From: Acanthococcus lagerstroemiae
Taxonomy: Eukaryota; Arthropoda; Insecta; Hemiptera; Eriococcidae
Direction of reading: 5' to 3'
DNA length: 64,000 bases
NCBI GenBank assembly: GCA_031841125.1
Contig: CM063108.1
Coordinates: 27,889,399 to 27,953,398, forward strand
The notes beneath the pieces are model-generated. The model had not been told where the DNA came from, ran no database searches, and worked only from the letters and a program-made list of their open reading frames with translations. The stretch's first letter is position 1, and each line of letters opens with the position of its first letter. Below, piece after piece: positions 12,909 through 24,509 of the stretch. The translations under genes and the position numbers were made by a program.

Positions 12909-13739
12909 AATAAATAATAATAATAATAATAATAATAAAGTATATTTTAATTCCCTCTGTCACAGCCGGTTGGCCAATTACGACAGAGGGAATCGTGACA
13001 AAGAAAAAATAAATAAATAAATAAATAAAACAGAATAAAAAAACGAACTAAAAATCAAACAAACGAGACAGACGTATGAAAAACAAAAAACAGAAAAGTA
13101 GGAAAAAAAAAGAGAAAAAAAAACAGGGCCGGCAAACAAAACACGAAACGATAACGAACGACTAACAAAATTAATAGCGAAAATGGAAAAAAAATATGGT
13201 AATGAAATAACGAAAACGATAACGAAGAAAAAAACATTTTTTGTAACAAAATAAAAAGACCATAACGAAAAACGATTTTTATTTTGTTCACCAACTCTAC
13301 AAAAAAGAGGAAAAAAAACTGGATGCCCTCCCTGACGTGCCGCGCCGACCTCATCCTATAATCTCAAAACTGGAAACCTGGTCCTCTTTATATTTACTGC
13401 TGCTGTTCGCTCCACCCCGGTCCTTTTGGAGGGCTGTCTTAATCGAATAGCTGAGTAATGTGCTGCTTGAATTTTGATATGCCATTTGAATCCAGGATAT
13501 TATCTAGTTTTTCATGAATTCTAGTAGTATCATTGTACAGTTTCATGACTCTATTGAAGGGAGCATTTAAGTAGTAATTTGTGCTGGAGCGCTCTGGTTC
13601 AAATAAATTAGTTTTCCTGCAATGAAAGCTTGGCACACGAATTTTGATTTTTCCTAGTAAGGTTGGTTCACATATTTTATTATTGATTATGCCGTGCAGG
13701 AAATTTATTGAGGCAATATCCCTTCTTCCATGTATGCTT
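12909..13739 (-). mobile_element. 5'-truncated LINE (jockey/CR1-type C-terminal domain) nested in LINE copy 2
   Basis: The 102-codon minus frame at 13747-13439 encodes the C-terminal domain found after the RT in many jockey-superfamily LINEs: RRDIASINFLHGIINN, then a RVPS block, LFEPERSSTNYY, and APFNRVMKLYND. After the stop comes about 530 bp of 3' UTR, with A-rich and (TAAA)n stretches, a 12-bp hairpin (12950-12993) and a terminal (TAA)n tail at about 12909-12938 (read on minus as (TTA)n). Comparison with LINE copy 1 places the insertion between its GATTTC and ATAAT. This element is from a different family than its host. Confidence 0.8.
12950..12993 (-). other. 12-bp hairpin near the 3' end of the nested LINE
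   Basis: ATTCCCTCTGTC (12950-12961) is perfectly complementary to GACAGAGGGAAT (12982-12993), with a 20-base loop that can pair further (CCGGTTGGCC). It sits about 15-40 bases before the (TAA)n tail of the nested LINE. Stem-loops at this place are the known recognition site for the RT in several stringent LINE families, and that role is inferred here. Confidence 0.6.
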
Positions 13740-14213
13740 GAAATCAAATTTTGTTAAAAAGGGAAGTAAGTGTTTTTGTCATCTCCTCCCCTCCATAGGT
13801 TTATGTGTTCGTTCTTTATTCCGTATTTTCCTGGTGCCTTATTTTTTCAGATTTTTAATCACATATTCTACTTCAGAGTGTATAAATGGTGGTTCTGGTT
13901 CGCTTATCTCTTTGGGTGAGCTGGTTTGAAGTGATTTGCTGGTAGTTGTTTGGGATGAGTAAGGATCTTTACAAAATTCTGTGGCCATTTTGTTTTTATT
14001 TCGTCCCGATCATAGGTCCTATTTCCTTCATTGTTTAGTAGATGTGTGGTTAATTGAGTTCCAAGTGTTAGACTTCAGTTTAGTTCTCTCATATTCTTTG
14101 TACTTTCTAGAGTTGAACTGACCAGGTCTGTTCTCTAACGTTCTTCTTTTTTTCTTTGTATGCCTTTTATTATTTTTTTTCTTGATACCATGTTCAGTTC
14201 GACCATGTCAGGT

Positions 14214-14236
14214 TTTTTTTTTTTTTTTTTTTTTTT
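14214..14236. repeat. Poly-T run
   Basis: An uninterrupted T run inside LINE copy 2. The + copy has A-rich (CTA)n sequence at the matching place, so this tract probably expanded by slippage after insertion. Confidence 0.8.
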
Positions 14237-14356
14237 GTATAATAGTCTCTTTCTTGTCTACCATAAACTTTTTGAATTTTCTTTTGTAGTTATTGTAGGT
14301 GGAGTTATTTCACATTCTGCGTTGTTTGTGTAGCCACTTTCCTGTATAGCCACACA

Positions 14357-14604
14357 GAGAGCCTCATAGTTTTTTCTTTTCTAACTTGCTCTCAACCCGA
14401 GCTCTGGAATCTGTCCTTTCGAGAATTATCTCAGAGACGTCGGGGAGGCTATTAGGGCTGTCTTAGCCTTCTTCCCTTCTTGCCAAAAAACCGGCCTTGG
14501 TCGAAATGTAGCGAGTTGCTACGTGGGCTTGAACCCGGGACCTCCGGATTCCGAGACCAGTGTGCTATCCACTCGGCCAACCAGACCTTACGGAGAGCCT
14601 CATA
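14357..14604 (-). mobile_element. tRNA-derived SINE, copy 1, with target-site duplication
   Basis: The body spans 14369-14592. Read on minus, it begins with a tRNA-like head: GGTCTGGTTGGCCGAGTGG (A box TGGCCGAGTGG) and, about 40 bases on, GGTTCAAGCCC (B box), which together form an internal RNA polymerase III promoter. A tRNA-unrelated body with a CGACGTCTCTGAGxxAAT-like block follows, then an A-rich end. The flanks carry a perfect 12-bp duplication GAGAGCCTCATA at 14357-14368 and 14593-14604. It is inserted in LINE copy 2. Three further copies lie at 24641, 59635 and 60632, all on the same strand. Confidence 0.9.
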
Positions 14605-14775
14605 AAGGTTTTCTATAGCTTTTCACATTTAGGTTGTTAAGCTTTTTCAAAGCTGAAGTTATTTCTGTAGCTTTCTATGTCGCTGATGCCCAGAGTTTTC
14701 TTTTCGATTTTTTTTACAGTAGTATAGTTTTTGGATAGTCTTAGTTTTAAATCAAAAGAATGAGTTAATCTAAAA

Positions 14776-17580
14776 ACCTAAAAATGATCGATTTATTGAA
14801 AAATTAGCTCTTCTAACGTTCGTTGGCTGCGATCGACTTCTTTCCCCTGTATCATAATGCTCTCATTTTTCTCCTTTTCTCTCTTCCTCGTTTTCTGTCT
14901 ATACGGGGAACCAGATTACGGGTGCCTGATGATGAGACCAGAAGGTGTGAACGGATGACACCTTTCTACAAACCTTCTCTTCGCGGTATTAAGAAAACCG
15001 GAGAGTGTAGCACACAGAGATGGTTTCCGTTTCAATATTCACCAGCTGAAAGGAGATTACATTTCCTGCTTTCAGTTTGCTGGCCTTGTGCTGCACGAAG
15101 CCCGCATCGCAGTCACCGTCTTCGGCGCGACACCGGCGGAGCAGATCCGTTGCGTAACTGTTCCGAATTATGTATCGAAGGAAAACTTTGTCCCGTTATA
15201 AAACTGACATAAACGCAATAGGACCACAATGACAGTTTAACTAGTAAGCTGGAGCTTACTTCTCAACTTGCAGCCAAACTTACATCGTTAAAAGTTACTG
15301 TTACGTTTCTTCGGCGGTTGCTTGAGGTTTACAATTCCTTACGGTAACATCTTAACCAATTAATTATTATGTCGCTGAAAAATTTACCATTCTGGTTTTC
15401 TCATTTACGTCGCCTTCGTTTCACCGCCCCGAACTGCATTTCGGATAAACTTGGAAAGAATTTGTATCTGACAAAAAGAACACGTAGTTCGACGATTTAA
15501 TCCTCGCGTTTTTTCCCCGCCGTTTCACCTGCATCGTCGCGGAGAACTTTGTTGCGCCGAGACCAGTCGGTAAATAAATATACAGACATTTTTTCTGCGA
15601 AAATTTCGTATTCGGTTTTCATCTTTCTGTTGACGAAAATGGAATAACGTTAATTTGATAAAGAATTTGCCAAGACGACGCCAACTTGTTTACCGAACAG
15701 CTCTCGAGTTCGGCGATAATGTACATTTTTTTCCTGCTGGCTCTTTCCCGCTTCCGATCTTTTTTACTGCGCTCCTTATCCTTACTCCCAGTAATCAATT
15801 CGAATTATACATTATTCTTCGTGCTTTGAGGCGAACGTTACATTTTTTAAAACAAAGAGTCTCTCTGTGTACTCGCTTCCAGCAGTAGCAAAGAGATTAA
15901 CGTTTGACCAGTCGCGAATTATTTGTTTTATCGCCGGGCCATGGATTTCCGTCTCTCCAGTAGTACCATCGAATTGCATCGATTCATTTGTTTATTGATT
16001 TCGTGCACCCGTCTCTTGTCAAATCACGGAGAAGGCTGCGAAACGTGACGACCCGAAATCTTGCCCGGGCTCGGCGGCATATTCTACATCTCCAGTCGAA
16101 AAATGTCGAAATGAGAAGTTAAAAAAATAAGTGGAGAAACCAGAACCTATTTTGGCTATAGTGTTTGATTTCACTAGGTATGGGGAACGGGCTCCTCCAA
16201 ACGTCTTCTAGAATTGCAAAATTGAATAAAATCGACTACCGGTTGGCAAAGTTGGACTCTCTGTTGGTAAAATTGCGAAAGTGTTGATCTTTCTTAATTT
16301 AATTGATTTATTATTGTTTATTTTTTCTTTGCTTGTAAATTTGAAACATGTTCGGCAGTCGGTAAAACCGGATTCTCCGTTGGCAAAATTTATATTTTCA
16401 AAATGAAAAATTAACGTTCCTCCTCCTTCAAAAGAAAAACTGGTTTCGGTACATCTCCCTTGGTTTGACTCAGCTAGCAGCCGACTACGCACTCACTATA
16501 ACAACTGGCTAATACTTCTCAGATGATCTCAAAGTTATCACAGAACAACTAGGCTAATTTCAAATAAACGCTGCAGGTGCCTAATATATACAAATACATA
16601 TTTCATAACAATTTTGGCAGATATAATTTCACTAATGCGTACGTCTTCAAATATTTCACAAGCAGGGGACTTGTTACACGTAATTAATACTCCGATCAGA
16701 AGCATGCGTGTTATGAAAGCGTTGATTACTGTCTCTATGGTATACTGAAGATTTGGACGCTCCCTCCCCCTTTCTTCATAAATCTCGGAAAACGCAGGGT
16801 TGATGGCCTACTAATCAAATTTGAAAGGAAACAAAGATCTAGGCAAATTTATTACGAAATATACAGGAGCAGGCGGACAGACAGCCAGTCAGCTATCTCC
16901 AGCCAACTAGAGGTGTTGTGCTTTATTTTTAAGACTGCAATAACCGATCATTAAGATCAGTATCGGTATCAGCCCCTGCAAACTTTAGAACTCCCCAGGG
17001 AAAAGGGTGTTCAAATATGGAAATTTGCACTTTCATCCCACACGCTTTTTTTCTATCAATTCGAGGACGTTTTCTAACTCAATTATTGGGGATAATCTGA
17101 CGCTAGTTCTAAAATTTGGGACTAGTGTCGGTTTCAAAATTGAAAATTTGCCATTCCGTCAAATATTTGATGCGTTCTCAACCGTTAAAAGTTTTCAGAT
17201 TCAAGATTTCACGCTTGAAATAGATCGAGCAAAATAAAGTTCACAAACCTAAGCCAGATACCTGCATCAGGAAGTTTTAAATTTCTGATTTCGAGTAAAC
17301 TGTGATCCTCATTCTTGATTTTAGTTCATAAAATCAATATAACATTGTCTGAAATTAGGAAATTAAACAAAATATCAAAAAGAGGGTCCTTTGGTATCAC
17401 TGTTCGCAAATATTCCGTTAAATGTATTTCATTCTACTCCCCTTGACTCTGAAAGTCAAAATTTCACGCTCAAAATTTAAATTTCGGACCCAACTGAAAT
17501 GAGATGAAAAATCTAATGTCATATTCGAAATCAGTAATAACCCTAAAAACTCGAAATTCTGAAAGTATTTTGATACTTCA
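14776..17580. other. Unassigned DNA, CpG-rich to about 16.1 kb
   Basis: From 14.8 to 16.1 kb the sequence is visibly richer in CpG than the repeat-derived parts and shows no repeat homology within the window. It contains a 129-codon frame with no recognisable domain. From 16.2 kb it becomes AT-richer, with a short duplicated phrase (GTTGGCAAAGTTGGACTCT and CGGTAAAACCGGATTCTCC, 16240-16390). Around 17.0-17.5 kb, words such as TTTCAGATTCAAGATTT resemble the tandem array at 40-43 kb, at low similarity. Confidence 0.5.
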
Positions 17581-17582
17581 AA

Positions 17583-17885
17583 CAGGGACGTACTATTAGG
17601 GGAAGGGGGAAACTCACCCTTCCTCCCCGGGAGGAATGTTTCACAGAGCAGTTGGGAAAATTTACCATTTCAGTCAGGGACGAAAATAAGGGGGGCACGG
17701 AAGCCTCCACCGGAGTTGAGAAATTTTAGTAGATGGAACAAAAGTAAAACAAATCAAACAAGTCAAAAGTTTTTTTTTTTGGACAACACAAAAAAATTTT
17801 GATACTTGAAAATTTCACAATTCTCGCCCCCCCCCCCCCCCGAAAGAACTCTTCGGTACATCAATGATTTCAAACAATTATTCTA
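17583..17885 (+). repeat. Dispersed repeat, family C, copy 1
   Basis: Aligns by eye with 35122-35420 on the same strand. Shared landmarks are GGGACGTAxxxTAGG, AAAATTTTAGTAGATGGA, ACAAGTCAAAAGTTTTT, ACAAAAAAATTTTGAT, a long poly-C run (17827-17842) and GAACTCTTCGGTAC. No coding capacity or clear ends are visible. Confidence 0.7.
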
Positions 17886-18834
17886 TGCTAAGTCTGGAAT
17901 CTTAATTTTGGGGCCCGAATGGTGACCTCAATAAAAAACGATGAACCAATTGAAATCAACAGCCGAGGAAACTCCTGTTTTGACAGTTTACGTGATTCGT
18001 TTTCATTTCATGGAACGTCCTCGTACTTCTTTACTGGAGAACTTTGTCACCGAGAGATGCTCATAATTTGTTCCGTGTTGATCCGATTTTACGATCAAAA
18101 AGCATGAAGGAATATTTCTGCTTACTCTACACTGTCAAAGAACAACACTAGGCGTGCAGATACGGAAGAAACAGTGAGGGCTACTGCCCATCCTAGGGAG
18201 AAAAACTGAAATTAAAAAGTTTTGAAAACTCTAAGGTCACATCGAGTTTCAAATAAGCCTGCTAGATTCTTAAAACATTTCTGGAAGTATTAAACAAATG
18301 TGTAAATGTCTCAAAAGTTATAAGCAAGTCTTGAAAAATTTTAAAGAGTATGAACGGGGGCTTAAAGAGGTCTTAAAAGTCTTGGTCAAGTCATGATGAG
18401 TTTCGTACTTGAAATAGGTAAACTTTAGAGCGTTATAACTCTTTCCAGTTGACCGTTATGAAAATCTTGTGAGAACCTTTCTTGTAGGAAATTTGATGTA
18501 GAATACGATACGCTGTGAATTTTTTCAAAATAACGAATTTTTCTTCGAGAAAAATGCAAGAAACTAAAATTTTGGACGTTCTGTCCCCCAAAAAAGTGGG
18601 TTGCCGGGGAGGGTGGAGGTGGTGGGCTTTTCCAGGTATAAGGAGACCCTAATGAACAACTTCTTGTAATAAAATCTTTGATAGCAAATTTTTCATCTTC
18701 GACCTCTTTATTTGAGCTCTATAGTTCACGGACTATTAGTTATGTTCGTACTTACACACAAATTCTGATGAGAGTTTGGCCTTACTTGCCTATGGTGTCC
18801 ACTCGTACCTAGGCAAGGAGAGTCGCAGCTTTCT
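17886..18834. other. Unassigned DNA
   Basis: No recognisable gene or complete element. A run of AGTCTTGAAAA / TCTTAAAAGTCTTGG-type words around 18240-18400 suggests an old short tandem repeat of the word AAGTCTTGA. Confidence 0.4.
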
Positions 18835-19801
18835 AATCTGTCGTTGCATTTTTCCCAGCTGGTGACCTCGGTTTCGTGTCTTTCTTGAACGCTGCGTTAA
18901 TAGTGGGTTGTCGGAATGACTTGGACCGTGTGGATGATGCCTTGGATCGTGCGGATAACGCGATGCTGGTAGTTTCTTCTTCTTTATCGCTCTCCACCTC
19001 TTCTGCCTCCATCGAGTTAGTTGGTTAGTCGGACTTCGCTTCCTTCCGTCCCAGCTTGATTAGGTTCTGCGGGTTGTTACAGACTATTTCCTCTTCGGAT
19101 TCGCTTCTTCTCGCTAGTATTCGATTGTCCTTTTTGTCCATACGGACGTTGCCACTTAGTTTTAGCTCACTGGTTTTTCGAAATAGATCCAGTTTTTGTG
19201 GTGTTAGCTGATCTGAGATATAGATCTCTTCCAAACGAAACTGTTTTGAAGCTTGCATCAATTGCTCTTTTTTCCAGCGATGTACAAGTCGGACAGTAAC
19301 GGGCGGGGGCTGTTTCTTGCTTCGAGTCGGCAGCCTGTGAAGTGTACTAATGTGTGTGTGTGTGTCTCATCTCAACATATGTAGCTGATTCGCGACCTCC
19401 ACCCTCTTTTTCCATTAGCATCTCCAGTGTTTCATTCTTCTCTTGCTTTATTCCGCGAATGATAACATTTTCGGTTCTCGTATATTCTTCGAGGCGACTA
19501 ACCTTCTGTTGTACCTCCATATCTTGCCTGTTTTCTCCCATCATGTTGGATAATTCCGTTCGAACCGTTGTTATTTCTTCGGGTATTACGCTCAATTTCT
19601 CACCGCGGTTTTCGAATTGTTCCAACGATTCTTTGACAGAACGCTGGATTTCCGATCTCACTAAATCTTTGATTTCCTCCAGTTTCATCAACTATGAATG
19701 ACATTTTCAGTGTCTTCCTGATTCATGATTATGATTAGATTTTGCACGAGTGTGTTAGAAGTTTTGTTAGGTACTTCGACTTCGATCGCCATTACCTCCG
19801 C
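18835..19801 (-). pseudogene. LINE ORF1 (nucleic-acid-binding, coiled-coil) remnant
   Basis: The minus strand encodes a recognisable LINE ORF1 in pieces. A start region begins MAIEVEVPNKTSNTL at 19801. A coiled coil from 19690 (MKLEEIKDLVRSEIQRSVKE) leads to RLEEYTRTENVIIRGI, the usual junction into the RRM-like domain. After a gap marked by a (CA)n microsatellite (19352-19364) comes PPPVTVRLVHRWKKEQL, then ISDQLTPQKLDLFRKTSELK, IVCNNPQNLIKLG, and an acidic, serine-rich tail ending near 18835. LTPxNxxLFxxAxELK and a following DGKI-like block are hallmarks of these proteins. There is an in-frame stop at 19025, and the middle of the RRM is missing. No ORF2 follows on the left, so the copy is truncated. 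Confidence 0.85.
19352..19366. repeat. (TG)n microsatellite
   Basis: A short TGTG tract inside the LINE ORF1 remnant, at the place where the RRM-like domain is interrupted. Confidence 0.7.
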
Positions 19802-22171
19802 AAAAAATTGAGTTCGATGTGCTGTTTGAAAGGCTCGAGGTTATAGGTATATGCATAGGTAATTTGTAAGGATAGAGAGACTCGCCGAACAAGAATTCTA
19901 TTTCGCATCCACACTGAATGATGTATCTTAGTCAGTTGTTGTCAAAATTAAGGCCACAAAAGCGGGCTACGGGACCGTGAGCTACATCCATCAGAAAAGA
20001 TATCTGGCGAATTAGCCATCGAACAAAATGAAATCAATTTTACCTACGACGCTTTGAGGATTGTTATCGATGCGGAGGGGGGGGGGGAGCAAGGTACACA
20101 ATACTGTCCCTGTATAATTTCCAAAACAAAAATATTGGTGCGCTGTGAGTTTTGCGCGCTCATCGCGAAAGGGTGAGTTAAAGCTAATAAAATGCGCCTG
20201 TAATGTATAGGTATGCGATCTCGTCGAAACGAGAGCGACAAGATACGCTACAATTGCCCTTTTGGGGCGGATTACGATATACGAGCCGGCTTATATTAAA
20301 TTTGTTCGTTATAAACCTGTCATTAAGTACCTTTTACTGCGTTTAAAAATGTATCGAAGCGTAAATTTTGCGTTCTGTTTGCAGGCAGATTATTGGATAA
20401 TGGAGTATCGTTCGAGATGAGGCAGCGCTCTTAATCACTAGCAGCGTCCATCGGCTACCGTGCATATACGGCGAGTGGGGCAGACGAAAGAGAGCCCAGC
20501 CAGGGCAAATATTTGAACTAAAATACCGAATGATTCGGCCGACCATAACGCAGGTAGATTTCACAGAATTATTGTATACATGTACACCATACGTAATATA
20601 CGAAACGGCGAATTGATTTTGAAATTTGACTCCGCCGCCGTGCCGTATATAAATTAATTGTGTTTTACGTGCTCGCGTTTGTTGTTCGCGTACACGAATT
20701 CTACGTATCTGTACCCGAGTGCGGTCGTATCGGAAAATGAGAGCCGCCCTCCGAGAGCCGCCACAATCTGACGAGCTGGTCTGGGCCGATTAGAGGGAGA
20801 GGACGAAGGGAAAAAACGAGTTATTGAAATTAGTTCGAAACGTCCGAGACTTGACTGGCTAAGAAATCTTAATTAGTTTCTATGTATTAACGAAACAGAT
20901 AAAGAAAAAAGGAAAAAACTGTATGTAAATGAAATCGAATAAATTGTGAACTGTCACGGAGCTTGATAGCTCATTAACTCCGTTGTAGTGATACGGTGGC
21001 CGTACTAGTACGAGAAAAAGAGTTTTGAATTGGATTTACCCGCCAGTAGCGGATTGGTACAGGTAGCCCACGGTGCGCTGTTGGAGCGGAGATGAACAAT
21101 GTGTCAAGATTCAAATCTTCAGCTTTTTCTCTTTCTCCCTCTCTCTTGTGCATAAAGTATACGAAAATACGTCTTAAACGTTGCCACAGGGGATACACGT
21201 GTTTTGTTAATTACATAATGATCGTCTTCTTTTCGGAGTGGCCAGGAATTGATAATTCTTTTTTTTTTTGGACCTTAATGAGGATTAAACTTTGTTTCAA
21301 CTTTCATTACACAATTTTAAAAATGATTATTATGAAATTAGCGGCGAGCTGGGAGGCAGTTTGTCTATATACATATATACGGGCTCGCGATCTTGAGCCA
21401 ACGCATACTACATCACTTTGCCCCAAAATGGAACGGACTACGCTAATGGGCTAATGGTCGGCCGCGGCCAGTCCAGCAAAGTATATAAATAACTATGTTG
21501 TAAATCAAGCCGAAATTTTTGTTAATCGAGTTCGGTGTGCACGAAACTTGCGGGTAGATTCGCCGAGTCTCCGTGTACTGGGAGAGCTGGTTAATCCGTA
21601 ATTTATGTAGACATCATCGAGCTATAAATAAAGAAGATATACGATGTGGGGGAAAAAAAACGAGAGCGGATTTTCTACCGTGTGCATCTTCCTCGTCCTC
21701 GTTTGCTCCAGTTATAACAGCCAGTCAAATGACGCGAAAAAAGCTTAACTTTGTAATTCGGTTTCATACGTCGAATGGTGGTTACGTTGGCTCTGTATCG
21801 AAAATGGACGACCATTTGCACCCCCGCAAGTTGAGCTCGGTGGTTACACAATGGATACAATCAATCCGCCACTTTGATGTCGGATAGTTCACTTGGCGGT
21901 GGATCCAAGAAGAAATCCTGGGAGTGGCATTTACCGTGTATAAGATTTGAATAGTTTTTAGCCCTCCCCCCTTGGAGTTAAACAACTGCGGCTAGGATTA
22001 TGCATGCGGACGAAAGTCCTAATTGCGATTTTATAGACTAGGCATGACAGCATGACACCGTGCTGACATGAGAAAGATGATTTTATTTGTCCAAACGATA
22101 ACTCAAGAAAGAATGAAGTTATTGTGAACAGTTGTTCGGCGAATCGATAGAGCGTTGCTAGGAATAGAATG
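19802..22171. other. CpG-rich, apparently single-copy DNA
   Basis: No mobile-element homology is visible here and CpG is common, in contrast to the repeats either side. A poly-G run lies at about 20080-20089. Several 60-120 codon frames occur on both strands without recognisable motifs. A GCCGTATATAAATTAAT stretch at about 20638-20655 looks TATA-like, but no coding exon follows that I can support. Confidence 0.45.
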
Positions 22172-22470
22172 CTGTTAATCAACTCTGACGAGAGGGAGGG
22201 GAGAAAGTGGAGAAATACCCCGGGTCCGGACTTTCAGGGGGGCCCGATATTTTTAAAAGACCTGAACTGAATTTGAATTTCAACGTTTACGGCTACATCA
22301 TACAGTACATCAAATCAGCAATCACTCCTTAAAACCATGAGAGAAACCTGTTATCCCGTCGCTTATAATGTTTTCCCATCTGACAAAAACAACAAAATGA
22401 ACTGTAAGGAGGGAGGCCCGTGAAAATTCCATCCAGGCCCTCATGTTCTGTCTACGGGGCTGCTGTTGAC
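22172..22470. mobile_element. Probable hAT-like MITE, degraded ends
   Basis: Right end TGTCTACGGGGCTG (to 22462) resembles the inverse of the left end of the hAT MITE at 27469 (CAGCCCCGTAGCCA). The proposed left end CAACTCTGACGAGA (22180) matches its complement at about 11 of 16 positions, the differences being mostly transitions. Candidate 8-bp target duplications are CTGTTAAT (22172) and CTGTTGAC (22463), six of eight matching. The core is rich in G and C runs, like the other MITEs here. Confidence 0.5.
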
Positions 22471-22802
22471 TTGCAAAAAAAAAAAATTATTGGTTTTTCC
22501 ATCGCGATTTTTCCCGATGAACCTCGAAGTCAGCGGCGGCGTCGAGCGAGGGCGTGAAGTAACAATTACGGACTATTGGGACCCCGACGAGTCACGAACT
22601 TGTCAGCGGGCGTGGAGCGATGTGCGACGCGATTGTACGAAGGGTTCATAGATATTTTTTGTGGGCAACCCTTATATGTGAAAGTAGGGATAGCGAGCGA
22701 GCACATGCTCACTAATAAATGCTCAGCATTTCTGAGAAATTCTGAGCAAATATAGACTTTGAGAGGAAACGATTGACTTTAGAAAAGCTGACTTGATGGC
22801 TC

Positions 22803-23066
22803 ATGCTCGCCAGTGGCGTAGCCAGGATTTTTCCAACAGAGGGGTTCAGCAACATTTTGGGCGGGGGAGGGGGGTACACCTAATATGAACTGTATATTTT
22901 TACATTGACGTATCAGTATGTTGTGCTTTTCGACTTCAATTATGCATATGAATTTATATTTCATGTCGCGCATTTATACTGTGATACTGCCAGCATGTAA
23001 AAAATCCTCCTCTCAAGGGGGGGGATTCATCCCCCTAATCCCCCCGGCTACGCCACTGATGCTCGC
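22803..23066. mobile_element. hAT-type MITE with perfect 8-bp target duplication
   Basis: The element is 22811-23058 (248 bp), bounded by CAGTGGCGTAGCCAGG and the complementary CCGGCTACGCCACTG. Eight-base duplications ATGCTCGC flank it exactly (22803-22810, 23059-23066). CAGTGGCGTAGCC ends with 8-bp duplications are characteristic of a widespread arthropod hAT MITE group. The interior has G-runs and C-runs and no transposase, so it would depend on a transposase encoded elsewhere. Confidence 0.92.
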
Positions 23067-24509
23067 TACCGAAGTTAGTGGTGGTGTGAAAGTACAGCTG
23101 AATGCTAGTGAAAAAGGACTCTTAGGCGGGCAGGTCCGCGAGAGAAAAGCTGATTTAAAAAAAAAATGCTCTCAACTTTATAACGGCAATCAAGATTCAT
23201 GTAATACGCAGATGCAAATAGCTAGCTTCTATAATGCGCTTTAGATATATTACAGATTTTGATATTACTAAGTCATAGAAATGAAAATAATTTTCGCAGT
23301 CAATTTGAGAAGAGTGAAGGATAATTTGATAATTTGGATTGAAACTACGAAATATTTTAAGCTGTATTCATTAATATTCTAAGAACTGCGAGAAATCTGA
23401 AAAATGTCAATGCTGGGTAAGAATGTGACTCTTATTTAAATCTCTTATCAGTTGCCTGAAGCCATTTCCCGAAATATTATGCTCAACTCTGTCTGTGTAC
23501 AATTAATGATTCCAAAACCCAGTGATTATCAAAAAGATGTCCAGAGCTATATCTACTTGAACCCTTGTCTTTAAAATGAGAAAATCGTGAACTTGTTTGC
23601 CTTTTTTTCCCCTTTCTGTTGCTTGGATGAAACATTTATTTGTTAATGATAAGTCTTCAGTATTTTAAATATTAATCGGCAAAATTTTTTTTGTTTTTTT
23701 TTTTGCTTGCACGGTAACCTTTGGTACCGAGTCGGAATTTTCGACTTGTTTCCACCCTCTTCTTGGACAGAATTTGCTTTTTTCCCCTTTTTCGATAAAT
23801 TCAACTCGGGTTTGCGAATTAAACCACCTGTACAGAAGGAGGCGGAAGGGGTGACATGGAAAAATTTGAAAAATACAATACGAGCATCGCTCTTGGGAAT
23901 TTCAAGATCACTAAGTCCATTTTTGACATCAGTTCCAATCTAAAAGTTGGAAATTGTGGAACCAGGAGAGGCAGTCAAGTATTAAGATATTGTAGAATAC
24001 AATATCAGTAGGTAACTTATTTTAGGTTTTCATAGTCCCTAAGAAATCTGACGAGAGTGAGGAGGAAGAGAGGGGTTCTAGGGCCAGACTCCTTTGAGAG
24101 CCCAGCTGTCTCATCGTCTTATCTGTTTCGCTGTACCTTCGAGCACAAAATTGTAATGTCTAGGAAGGGCTCGAGGAAAATCGTAGAGGAAGAGATACAA
24201 ATATGGTACCCCATTTGGTTTTTGAGTGCCTGAGGTCACCGGTGACCTAAAATTTAACAAGTAAATGGTGAAATCGGTAGAGGAAACCCTTGTCCGTAAT
24301 CTTTTGGTATCCGATTTCAATAATAATAATAATAATAATAAAAATGAAATAATTCAGCGATTTTGAAAACCTAATATTGATGAATACGTATTTCACTTTA
24401 CCGCCTTCCCTAATACCATAATGTAAAACAGGGAGAAGAATGAGATACAGAATGTATTTTTCGATTTTTCCAGCTCAGCTATTCCCCCACTCCAGAGTAC
24501 CTTAATGCT
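23067..24509. other. Unassigned AT-rich DNA
   Basis: No gene or complete element. A phrase GGTACCGAGTCGGAATTTTCGAC at 23723 recurs in altered form near 10752-10830 (GTACCGAGTTGGCAC, CGAGTCAGAATTTTCAACC), which suggests an old dispersed repeat. An (AAT)n microsatellite lies at about 24318-24342. Confidence 0.45.

Larger units (their letters stand above)
10975..14775 (-). mobile_element. LINE (non-LTR retrotransposon) copy 2, minus strand, with three nested insertions
   Basis: This is the longest retroelement in the window and the same family as the + copy at 3400-4390. In minus order: an endonuclease-RT linker (about 14775-13740), RT fingers (12830-12621) with NYRPI and QAGFRKNSSTLDHLHTL, motif A split at AFIDY/NKAFDS, motif B KGVRQGHPLS (about 11920-11890), motif C FRFADDIALISNS (about 11790-11755), then thumb and a C-terminal tail ending in KPKTRWRDEIDRF and AQDRKEWERIE at 11185-10979. 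That tail is typical of endonuclease-RT proteins. The frame is broken by stops, frameshifts and three insertions: a SINE at 14369-14592, a 5'-truncated LINE at about 12909-13739, and a 5'-truncated Penelope-like element at about 12071-12620. With those removed, about 2.2 kb of element remains. The outer 5' boundary is uncertain. Confidence 0.85.

Noticed and set aside
14520..14590. tRNA gene (A and B boxes present on minus)
   Set aside because: It is the head of a SINE, with a tRNA-unrelated body, A-rich end and target duplication; the cloverleaf is incomplete.
14823..15212. 129-codon + frame
   Set aside because: It starts at a non-ATG codon, lies in CpG-rich DNA where long frames are common, and has no recognisable motif.
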